Positions 11,677 to 20,046 of a stretch of 64,000 bases of DNA are shown here, piece by piece. This DNA is from Stagonosporopsis chrysanthemi. Lineage: Eukaryota > Ascomycota > Dothideomycetes > Pleosporales > Didymellaceae. Position numbers and translations under genes: made by a program. The DNA lies in the NCBI GenBank assembly GCA_022560025.1, contig JAFISE010000121.1, forward strand, positions 1-64,000, written 5' to 3'. Each line of letters starts with the position of its first letter. The stretch's first letter is position 1. Under the pieces are notes generated by a model, which was not told the origin of the DNA, searched no databases, and saw only the letters and a list, made by a program, of their open reading frames with translations.

Positions 11677-13065
11677 ATGCTTAATTCAACTCATTTTCTC
11701 TGGCAGAGCTATGGATCATGCGACAACATGGCTTCTTCCAACAAAGCCAAGACTACTTTGACCGCAACTGCGGAGTTGGCTATGAGGAAGTCGTCCGTTG
11801 CAACTGCAGATCCCCCCAAAATCAATGTCATCTGCCTATCGGCCGAAGACACTGAACACACCATCCCTGTGAACACACAACGAAGTCGGACAGTGCTGCA
11901 CATCTACTCCGAGAGCGAATGCGGTCACAAAGTCATCACACCCGCGCTCTCTCTGTCTCAAGAACGACGCTTCGGTCCAAAGTCGAAAGAACTGAAAGCA
12001 CGTCGTCTCGCGAAAACAGCTGCGAAAAAGCTGCGCGAAGCCACTCAAAGACCTCCGCCGTGCATTTCCTCTGACGATCCTACTGCACTCTCTGATGGAT
12101 CAGAACCAGCAGAAGTAGCGAGTGGTTCGTACTTCTTACACACGCCTTACCTCTCCTTCCACCTCCCACCCTCAGTACTTTACGTCGGAAAAGACAATTA
12201 TGCGCCAAGCAAGCCCGCAGCGCTGGTGCATACAGGCTACTTCTGGCGTTCGTACAAGATCCAGCTAGGTTGCTCTCTATCTTTACCCGGCGTTATCGAC
12301 CCACGCGGTGTAGTAAGTTGGCGTCATAATGGCGGATCGAAACGCGCTCTGCGGGATGATGATACTGAGGGCGAGGGAAAGCTATTAAAGGGCTATAAGG
12401 TTCGTGGATGGCGACTCTGGGGCGAGACGGGAAAGAAGTACGTCCATGGTATCCGTGTCAAGCGCAAGGCGGGGGAGGACTTCGACGACCCGGACGTTGA
12501 CAGCGATTGCAACATTGCGAAGAAGATTATGGCTGATGAGGTTGTGTACTTGACCTGGACGCACCCGCTGTCACGTCACACTCGGTTGTACACGTTCCGT
12601 TTCCGCGGCGTGGAATTCCAATGGAAAGGCACCGGTACGGTGAGCGAGGGGCGGAGGTGTGGGTGGCTGTTGAGGTTTTGTCACCTCAAGCTTATCGCTA
12701 AGGTCCCATTTGGCGTGAAGAGCGAGCAAGACGGAGTGAAGGAAGTTTGTTTGGGGAAGTACATATCCTCTGTTGCAGTCGAGAAGAGTGGGACGCTCGA
12801 GGTGTTTGACCATACAGTCCTGGGATTTGTGGAACAGTGGATGCCGAGTCTGCTAAAGGAAGACGGGCTTAGTGCGGAGAAGAAAGAAGAGGTTGACAGC
12901 GAGCTCGGCAATGAAGCTAAGGTATTGAAGTTGAAGCAGAGTATGCTGTACCAGGTATTCATTGCGACGCTGTTGTGCATGGCTGGTGCAGAGAAGGAGA
13001 AGAGGCACACTATCATTGATCTCGTCATTGGCGTCTTTGAGAATGCGGGAAACGGCGGAGGATAA
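11677..13065 (+). CDS. Conserved-looking fungal protein of unknown function, single exon
   Basis: 462 residues without a break. I do not recognise the family. The start may be the ATG at 11677 or the later in-frame ATG at 11728 (MASSNKAKTTL). Residues 1-140 are basic and Ser/Thr-rich. From about residue 150 there is a beta-rich globular part: HTPYLSFHLPPSVLYVG, then GYFWRSYKIQLG, RGWRLWGETGKKYVHGIRVK, YTFRFRGVEFQWKGTG. It could be a tubby/LURP-like beta barrel, but that is a guess from strand pattern only. A hydrophobic helix (YQVFIATLLCMAGA) precedes the C-terminus. Confidence 0.7.
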   Translation: MLNSTHFLWQSYGSCDNMASSNKAKTTLTATAELAMRKSSVATADPPKINVICLSAEDTEHTIPVNTQRSRTVLHIYSESECGHKVITPALSLSQERRFGPKSKELKARRLAKTAAKKLREATQRPPPCISSDDPTALSDGSEPAEVASGSYFLHTPYLSFHLPPSVLYVGKDNYAPSKPAALVHTGYFWRSYKIQLGCSLSLPGVIDPRGVVSWRHNGGSKRALRDDDTEGEGKLLKGYKVRGWRLWGETGKKYVHGIRVKRKAGEDFDDPDVDSDCNIAKKIMADEVVYLTWTHPLSRHTRLYTFRFRGVEFQWKGTGTVSEGRRCGWLLRFCHLKLIAKVPFGVKSEQDGVKEVCLGKYISSVAVEKSGTLEVFDHTVLGFVEQWMPSLLKEDGLSAEKKEEVDSELGNEAKVLKLKQSMLYQVFIATLLCMAGAEKEKRHTIIDLVIGVFENAGNGGG

Positions 13066-13515
13066 GGCTGCTTCAGCGCGAATCACAAAATCGAACGTGA
13101 GATTGACAACTTTTCACCTTACCTATACAGCCAGGAGGCCTACAGCCCACTCGAGGCATCTCCAGCAGCCGTAGTAACTCTGCCTGCCACGAACAACACA
13201 AAAGCCGCCGTCTGTTTAAAACTACCTCGACATTGTAGCCTTCCGAATCTCTATCGACTTATACCTTTCTCGCGAGCAAAGCGTGAACACCTCTTGAAAA
13301 TGCGCCCAGAAGCCAAGCGACCAAACAGCACTCAATTTCTTCCCCTTCCGAAACTAAAATTGTCTTGGTACGATGGTTCAATGGTATTTTGACGTCACTG
13401 AACAATGTATTCTAGCTCAGCCGTCTTGTTTTGCCAGCTTGCCGCCACGCTCATAGGCGAGGGCGCGCCGCAACCCCCCCCTCTCCCCCCGCTCCCACAA
13501 CGATAGAATTTTTCA
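13066..13515. other. Intergenic, no gene seen
   Basis: A polypyrimidine/CCCC-rich stretch near 13471-13500 precedes the U6 TATA box. Confidence 0.5.
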
Positions 13516-13529
13516 ATATAAAATATATA
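13516..13529 (+). promoter_or_regulatory. U6 TATA box
   Basis: ATATAAAATATATA lies about 25-30 bases upstream of the predicted U6 start, the spacing seen in RNA polymerase III-transcribed fungal U6 genes. Confidence 0.75.
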
Positions 13530-13541
13530 CTTACAAATTCA

Positions 13542-13652
13542 GCTTTCTTTCGCCTTCGGGCATTTGGTCAATTTGAAACGATACAGAGAAGATTAGCATG
13601 GCCCCTGCACTAAGGATGACACGCTCAATCAAAGAGAAGCTACCATTTTTTT
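13542..13652 (+). ncRNA. U6 spliceosomal snRNA
   Basis: The 5' hairpin GCCTTCGGGC is followed by CATTTGGTCAATTTGAAACG. Next come the invariant ACAGAGAAGATTAGCATGG, the U4-pairing and internal stem-loop region CCCCTGCACTAAGGATGAC, and a terminal T7 run. ACAGAGA pairs with the 5' splice site and AGC lies in the catalytic core of the spliceosome. No intron interrupts it. The 5' end is uncertain by a few bases. The T7 run (about 13646-13652) acts as the Pol III terminator. Confidence 0.95.
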
Positions 13653-13694
13653 GCTGTTTCAAATTCCTAAGGTGGCTTGGCCCGCAGTGCCCAG

Positions 13695-13705
13695 GGTTCG
13701 AATCT
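13695..13705 (+). promoter_or_regulatory. Extragenic B box downstream of U6
   Basis: GGTTCGAATCT matches the TFIIIC B-box consensus (GGTTCGANNCC) with one end mismatch, about 43 bases past the U6 terminator. In budding yeast SNR6 the B box is also placed downstream of the gene. The flanks do not pair as a tRNA T arm, so this is not a tRNA fragment. Confidence 0.65.
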
Positions 13706-14444
13706 CACGTCGAGCAGCTCCAAGTACTTCGTTGACCATCTTTTTGCGTCGCCGAGGTTGGCCGCCGAGTGAAAGCTTTGGCGCCGTACATTGGCATGTC
13801 AGCCAGCCCTCCGCGACGGCCCGCTATTAGATAACCACAGATGCTGAAACATGCTGTATGTAATCACCTTCAGTCTCATACAAAGCGTGTTAGTTGGTTT
13901 CCTAAGGACCTAACACATTTTGCATTCCATTCAAACACGTTTTAGCATAGCAAAGACCATGTCTCGTTGTGGCCTTCAAATCGAACCGGTTACCATCAGC
14001 TATTGAACGTGAAGCAGTTGTAGTTGCCGAACATCTATTTGCAAGTTCACAAGGCCTTTGCTTTGAGCTTGTATAGCGCCAGTCTTTCTCAGCATTTAAA
14101 GATCGGCAACAAATTCTCAACTTCCAAACCCCTACTTAAAGGGTCAGCGACGAGATTGATGATAACGGCGTCTCGCGATCAAATGGGTATCCCGAGCTAT
14201 AACTATCGAGTTTGTTGATCTCAGGTGCGCATTATGCTAGCAAAGAAATGAGCTCTGTTCAACTTTTCCTCCAAGCCTGACCCGCATGCTACTGACGGCG
14301 GCTGTATGCAATTCAAAGGCAATCCTATAAATGACGCTCGCTTCCTCGCTTGCGTTGATATGATGATACAAATAGGAGGATTGCTCAAAAAGGCTATCTT
14401 GATCGTGATACAACTTTTGGTGCTCCAGGCTGGACACGCTTATT
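13706..14444. other. Intergenic, no gene seen
   Basis: 3' flank of TAM41. Short frames on both strands lack any recognisable feature. Confidence 0.5.
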
Positions 14445-15803
14445 CTACTTCATGCGACCCTTTTCACGTTTCTCTTGCAGGTATCTCCACGCCCTCTGTG
14501 GCCCTGCGCTAAGTGGGCCCTTCAGGCTCTGCACCGTTGATGGCCATTTGACTGTCTGATTGATAGCCTTGGTGACCATCTGGGGCAGATCAGTCTCAGC
14601 TGCGATGCGTTTGTCAAATGCACTGGCCACTTGCTTCTTGACACCCCCTTTGGCGTCCTCGTCCTTGCTTTCCTCTAACATCGTCTTGTACTCGCTGCCA
14701 GAAATGCCAAACTTGCCCCGATACAGGAAGTAGATCTTCTCGCGGAACTTCTTGGGCAGTCGTCGGACCATGTTTGCGCGTCGCTCAGGGTTCATATCTT
14801 GCGAGAGTTTCAGGTCGAGCTTAATGTCATCCATCCAGTCTGGTTTGCTCACTGCGGAGAAGTCGGCGTACATGATGTTGGGCAAAGACACAAGCAGGTC
14901 GTGGTACAAAAGTCTGAAGTTGCGGATCTGATGCGTGACTATATTGTCGATTTTCTTGGGGTTTTCGCTGCCATACCGCATGCGCGGATCACCTTGGTAA
15001 CTCAATCCTGTGATCGTGGAGTACAGCTCCTTCTCGGTGAAGGTAGGGGGTAGGAGGAGAAGGGCGCAACGAACGGCCGACAACAAATTGCGCTGGTTCG
15101 CGAGACGAATGTTGGGCTCCTCGTGCAGTATCTTGCAGGGCTTGTGTAGGCGACCGGCAAGGTACAGTGTGTCCCAATCGGTGAGATCGCGCAGGAGGGT
15201 TTGGAAATTGACCACTCCATACTTTATCATGGTGCCATTGACCGTGATGTACGGATTGAAGTATACGCCTGCCCCATAGCCATCTTGTACGTGGCTGACA
15301 ATCCCTGAGCCCAGCGATCCAAGGAATGAGTAGTGGTCCCGATGCTCGCGCAGATTGAGCGAGTGGAAATGCTGCGAGTATCTTGGTGTTAGGATGAAAT
15401 CTATCATCTTTCCACCGCCTTTCTGCCATTTTAATATCGCTTCAGGAGGGTTCGGGTGCGGCGATTCGGTCGTGAGCGATGCTGTCGCAGCAGACTGAGG
15501 GAAGACGCCAGAGCCGTAGGCAAACGCATAGGTGACAGGGGGGAATTCGCGCAGGATGCCTCGTAACGACCGCTTGAATTCCTCATTCGTTTGTATCAAC
15601 TGATTCTTTCCAAAGTCCTTGTGCGGCAGCTCCGAGAAGTCCGAAAGCGTAGGTTCTTGGTCCTCCCATCCTGCAGGTAGTGACTGGCTTTCTGGTTTCG
15701 ATTTGACTGATTGCGCCTGCTGCGTCGCAATGAACCGGCGACCGGGCAGCAGCAGAGGCTTCCTACACCACGCTGTCCGTACAAATGGGCGGAATTGATA
15801 CAT
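14445..15803 (-). CDS. TAM41: Mitochondrial phosphatidate cytidylyltransferase (CDP-DAG synthase)
   Basis: Single exon, 452 residues, starting at the ATG 15803. The arginine-rich N-terminus (RTAWCRKPLLLPGRRF) looks like a mitochondrial presequence. The nucleotidyltransferase motif FAYGSGVFPQ is at about residues 94-103, followed by the MIDFIL acidic motif and the long family domain (HYSFLGSLGSG, VNFQTLLRDLTDWDTLYLAGR). Tam41 makes CDP-diacylglycerol at the matrix side of the inner membrane, the first step to cardiolipin. It faces BIR1 across a 273-base shared promoter region. Confidence 0.95.
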   Translation of the reverse strand: MYQFRPFVRTAWCRKPLLLPGRRFIATQQAQSVKSKPESQSLPAGWEDQEPTLSDFSELPHKDFGKNQLIQTNEEFKRSLRGILREFPPVTYAFAYGSGVFPQSAATASLTTESPHPNPPEAILKWQKGGGKMIDFILTPRYSQHFHSLNLREHRDHYSFLGSLGSGIVSHVQDGYGAGVYFNPYITVNGTMIKYGVVNFQTLLRDLTDWDTLYLAGRLHKPCKILHEEPNIRLANQRNLLSAVRCALLLLPPTFTEKELYSTITGLSYQGDPRMRYGSENPKKIDNIVTHQIRNFRLLYHDLLVSLPNIMYADFSAVSKPDWMDDIKLDLKLSQDMNPERRANMVRRLPKKFREKIYFLYRGKFGISGSEYKTMLEESKDEDAKGGVKKQVASAFDKRIAAETDLPQMVTKAINQTVKWPSTVQSLKGPLSAGPQRAWRYLQEKREKGRMK

Positions 15804-16076
15804 TGGTGTCTTGGAGTCGATGCCGGAGGCTGTTGGGAGCGCTCAGAGCTGGGGGTGACGTAAGCAAGCTAAAAAGATCAGACGTGTTTGGGATCGTGTT
15901 TACTTCGTGCCTGCGCTCCGCAACAACCGCGACTTCCCCACCACTCTGCTCACAACACCCACCGCGCTCGAGCCCAAGCACCGCGCAAACTTACGCGTGT
16001 GTATCATAGCACATTCTCCCATCTAGGGATCTTCACGACAATCTACCAGGCCTCACCAACTCCAGCTCTTGGAGCC

Positions 16077-17860
16077 ATGGCGGTCTCCCTCGCGTGTCTG
16101 CAGGCGCGCATCGACACGTTCTCCGCGCCAGCAACTTCCAAATCCAGGCGGACATCCTCGAAATCAAAGAAAGCGCCCTCCAAGTCGAAGAACGCCTGGC
16201 CATTGGCGCTTCCATCCGCACATGATCTTGCTTTTGCTGGATTCGTCTGGAAGCCTACCACATCCAGCCCAGATAACGTCCAGTGTTTCGCATGCCACTG
16301 CCAGCTCGATGGTTGGGAAGAGAACGATGTCCCTGCATACGAGCACCTTACACATTCTCCAAGCTGCGGGTTTGCCGTCGTCACATGCATCCGTCTGCGG
16401 ACCGGAGACCCCGGCAGGAGCGAAGATGATCCTGTCTCAGACGCGATGATGCAGGCGCGTCGCGATACTTTTGGTCAGGAGTGGCCACTCGATAGCAACG
16501 AGGGCTACCCCAGCATTGAACAGGTAAGCTCACCAATCTTGCATCGCTTTCCTATTGCTAATGCAAGTTGCAGCTGGTAGACGCTGGTTGGTACTACGAC
16601 CCCACACTAGACACCCCTGATGGGGCGACCTGTGCATACTGTTCGCTGTCTCTGGACGCATGGGACATCGGCGATGATCCAATGGAAGAGCACCGACGTC
16701 GCGCGCCTGATTGCCTGTTCTTTGCGCTCAAGGAACTCTATCACCCCGCACTAAAGCCTGGCCCTAAGAAAGGAAAACGCGCCTCTACACGCGCATCCAA
16801 CGCCAGCACGATCGCAAAAACGACCGCGAAGACAACGCGAGGCAAGAAACGCGCCAGCGAGCAGATTGATGACTCGATATCCAGTGTAGCGGAGCCTAGT
16901 CGCGCCCAGAGGCGCACAAGTGAGCAGGTTGACACAACTGTTGAAGATGTCAAACCGAAGGCCACACGCGGAAGGAAGCGCGCAAGCACACAGATTGACG
17001 ACACGATCTCCAGCGTCACGGAGAAGCCCACGCGGGGCGGCAGGAAGCGTGCGAGCACGCAGATCGACAACACTATTGACAGTGTTATCGAGAAGACCAC
17101 ACGCGGCACGAGAAAGTCTACAGGGCCATTGGATAGCACCATAGATGACGTCCAGCATGAACAGCCTTCACCTGCACCAGCACCAAAGCCAAAGGCTAAG
17201 AAAGTCGCGCCCAAGGCCAAACGTGCCTCATCGGCAAGTACAACCACAAAAACACACGGCAAGAAGCGTGGAAGCGACCAGATCGAAGACGTCGAAGCCG
17301 TCAAATCCTCGCCGAAGCGCATCAGACACAGCAGCGTTTCTAGCTTCCCTGATTCCCTGCTCGCCGGTACACCTAAGAGGGGACCTACAGAGCTAGTCGA
17401 TCCCGAGCCAATAGAGGACGCACCAGCAGAACTCGAAGCTGAAGAGTTGGATGCTGACATCTCTAGCTTGCCTGCGTCGCTCCTCGTCGGAACTCCTAAG
17501 AAGACTCCCAGAAGGATGATGACCCCCGAGAAAGCCCAGCAGGTCCTCAATTGGGATCCTATCGATATTGATGCATTCTTCGGCAACACCGAGGAACTTC
17601 AAGCACTTATCAACGATATTGTTATCGATGCCGGCCTCGATGCCATTGTACCAACCGGGGCCACTGCGGAGGACCTCCAAGCTGCGGTATTTGGTGGACT
17701 CACCAAGTCGGAGAAGGAGATGTCTGTGGAACAATGGGTCTTGTACAATGCAAAGAGAGGAGAAGAGAAGTTGAGACAGGCTTGTGAGAAGCAGATCTCA
17801 GCATTCGAAGCGCAGGCAATGCGCGCAAGGGACACAATTGAGAGTCTGCCAACCTTTTGA
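16077..17860 (+). CDS. BIR1: BIR1, survivin-like chromosomal passenger protein
   Basis: Exons 16077-16523 and 16574-17860 with intron 16524-16573 (GTAAGC, branch TGCTAAT, GCAG) give 577 residues. There are two BIR zinc domains. The first contains CFAC...HLTHSPSC, and the second CAYC...EEHRRRAPDC; the intron lies between them. The middle third is a basic, repeated segment described separately. The C-terminus has a helical segment (EKEMSVEQWVLYNAKRGEEK) like the part of survivin-type proteins that binds INCENP. Bir1 targets Aurora kinase to centromeres. The two-BIR layout and long tail match fission yeast Bir1 rather than animal survivin. Confidence 0.92.
16828..17155 (+). repeat. Five-unit degenerate protein repeat inside BIR1
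   Basis: Units of about 21-24 codons follow the pattern R-G-x-K-R-A-S-x-Q-I-D-x-[TS]-I-x-S-V. Examples are KRASEQIDDSISSV, RRTSEQVDTTVEDV, KRASTQIDDTISSV and KRASTQIDNTIDSV, with a more diverged fifth copy. Each unit presents a basic Ser/Thr site (RAS, RTS) and then an acidic patch. Confidence 0.85.
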
Positions 17861-18195
17861 GGTGGCTACGAATAAGCATTTGGGACGGAGTTCTTTCGCT
17901 GTTACGATACCCCAGGGACATACAGGAGTTTCGGCATTTCACGTTTGGGTTTTCTGTACGGCTCGAAGGCACACATCTTCATGTAAGTAGCGACTCCGCC
18001 CCTCCTCGAGGCTTGAGGTCAAGCTAGTTGCAGCCGTCCGCAAGGACTGGCTCCTAGTGCATCCAACAAAGCCAGTTGTGAGGTGATTTGAGCGGAAGCT
18101 AGATGGAATGTAGCCATACATTATCGTGTGCCCACTCCAAAGCATGCGACTGTGATGTGTATGTGAAATCAGCCTCCATGGATTTGGTTCACCAC
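17861..18195. other. Convergent intergenic region
   Basis: Between the 3' ends of BIR1 and the COG7-like gene. Nothing else seen. Confidence 0.6.
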
Positions 18196-19224
18196 TTATT
18201 CGACAAACCCTCTTATTCGACTGAGGTTCTCTAGGAACCCGCCTCTCCCCTGCTCCTTGACCGGCTGCTGCTGCGGTTTAGCTATACTGGCACTCCGCCC
18301 TCCTCTTCCTTTGCTCCTCTCCCTCTCCTTTTCGACCTCTCTCTGTTTGTCTTCAGCTATCTTGACCAAGCTCTCTACAAACTTTGTCCTCGCCTTCTCC
18401 TCCGCCGTGCCCTTCCATACCATGGCCAGATCGCGCAGCGCCTGGATTCTAGCCTCGGCCTTAGCTGGGCCCTCCTCTGGGTCGCCGACAATCAGGTCAG
18501 CAATCTCAGAGCGCAGAGCGGACGCAAATTCTTTGCCGCGTTGCTCGAGCGAGGCGTTGTCGCTGCCAGGTTCTGGGGCGGACACGCTAATGAGAGAGGA
18601 GCCAAGAGAGACGTCTGACGGCGGGATGGTCCAGTGCATGGCTTCGCCAAAGACTTTGATTACGTTTTCGAGGCGCGCTCTTACTGTCGTTAGGGTGTGG
18701 AGTGAGGTTATGTATTCTGGCGTTGTGGCAGTGGCGGCTGAGGGTGGTTGTGGAGGTATTGTGTCTTTGGCTAGGGCGTCATCCTCGTGAGGGTCCGACA
18801 GACCGCCGCTGGCTGCATCTGGCTGCTCTGTTTCTAGTGCAACACCGTCAGGCAGGAATCTGGCGATGTCCTGCTTGAGACCGTCTTTGAGTACGTCCGT
18901 GAGCCCAACCGTCTCTCCACGCAGCACCTCCACTTCGTAGGCTAGCCTGCCCCCGCTCCGCAGTATATCGTCGGTCAGCTGTGTGAGTGTGGCCGATAGA
19001 CGTGTGGTCTGTGCATTGAGCTTCGAGAGAAGGTCCTGTGTTTGCGAGGAAAGGTCTGCAAGCGAGGCCGAGGTGCTCTTGGCTGGTCGCCCGCTCAGCG
19101 AGAGCGCTGGAAGAGTGGCATTGAGATATTCGGCGGGGTCGAAGCTCGATTGGAGGAACGGCACAAGAGCTGGATCCGCGACGTGGCTCGACTTGGGTGT
19201 CGTGTCGTCTTCTGCGACTGCCAT
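18196..19224 (-). CDS. COG7: Probable COG7-like subunit of the conserved oligomeric Golgi complex
   Basis: Single exon. The open frame begins at a TTG, and the first ATG is at 19224, giving 342 residues. Residues 20-110 resemble the N-terminus of COG subunits: a short FDP-x-EYLN segment, then a long heptad helix (LADLSSQTQDLLSKLNAQ, TTRLSATLTQLTDDIL) and GRLAYEVEVLRGETVGL. The middle has the HTLTTVRARLENVIKVFGEA helix, and the end is basic and low in complexity. COG tethers vesicles in retrograde Golgi traffic. The size is close to the short fungal Cog7. The call rests on general pattern, not on a unique motif; another coiled-coil tether is possible. Confidence 0.5.
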   Translation of the reverse strand: MAVAEDDTTPKSSHVADPALVPFLQSSFDPAEYLNATLPALSLSGRPAKSTSASLADLSSQTQDLLSKLNAQTTRLSATLTQLTDDILRSGGRLAYEVEVLRGETVGLTDVLKDGLKQDIARFLPDGVALETEQPDAASGGLSDPHEDDALAKDTIPPQPPSAATATTPEYITSLHTLTTVRARLENVIKVFGEAMHWTIPPSDVSLGSSLISVSAPEPGSDNASLEQRGKEFASALRSEIADLIVGDPEEGPAKAEARIQALRDLAMVWKGTAEEKARTKFVESLVKIAEDKQREVEKERERSKGRGGRSASIAKPQQQPVKEQGRGGFLENLSRIRGFVE

Positions 19225-20046
19225 GGCGGGCAACGAGCGGAGCTATGTCAGAGAGATGTGGTCGCGTTCCTGGATGAGGCTCCGGCTCCAGCTCTAGCCG
19301 AAAGTGAGAGGCGCCCGGGACGTTGGCCACAGCCGCGTTCTAGTGGGGGAGGGGTAGCTAGAGGCGCCGAAGCTGGCATGGCGCGAGTCATGGCTGCAGC
19401 TCGACGCGTCTCCCGATCTGGGTCCAGTGAACACTTCCAATATCGCATTGTTGTTGTTGCAAGGACAGCACCACTTCACCCCATTCCCCTGTGATAACAT
19501 GGCGATGAGGGTCAAGGGTGTGTGCCTTCAGCGAGCAAGCATGTGCGGGGTTCCTCAATCGAGCCGCTAGCACTACTGCAGCGGCGGCGCGCTCTGCTGC
19601 CTGGCTCTGGGCAAGCAGTGCTTCTATTATTTCAGGCAGTTCCGGCCATCAAAGACTCAGTCGCACAACGATTGCCCTGCCAAGTATGAGCCTGTGCGAG
19701 CTCCCCAGACGCCGCCTTGTCTCCCTCTTCTATACCTCTTTCCCGCTTTCGCAGCTCGGTTTGAACAGCTGCAGCTGCACGTGAGCTGGACCAGGACTTG
19801 TTGCAGTGACAATAATTACCTCCTTCACTTAAACAGAAGCACTGGCGCCAATCTGCGCCTTTCTCGTTATCACCCGCTCTGCACTAATTCCTCCATCGTT
19901 CTTCAAGCTTGTCCTTGCAACGCAACCTGCCTCACAACTGTGCCCAACCCAGACGCCCCAACCACCGCGACCACTGCATCTGCAACACACGCCCACGCCG
20001 CGGCCACCAGTCTTGTAGTTGATCTTGTCTTGCAGTATTACCCAGC
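19225..20046. other. Divergent intergenic region upstream of COG7-like and PARP-UBE2Q genes
   Basis: Shared promoter of about 820 bases; short frames are not supported. Confidence 0.6.

Noticed and set aside
13681..13720. Possible tRNA 3' half around GGTTCGAATCT
   Set aside because: The T stem does not pair and no acceptor arm is present; better explained as a U6 B box.
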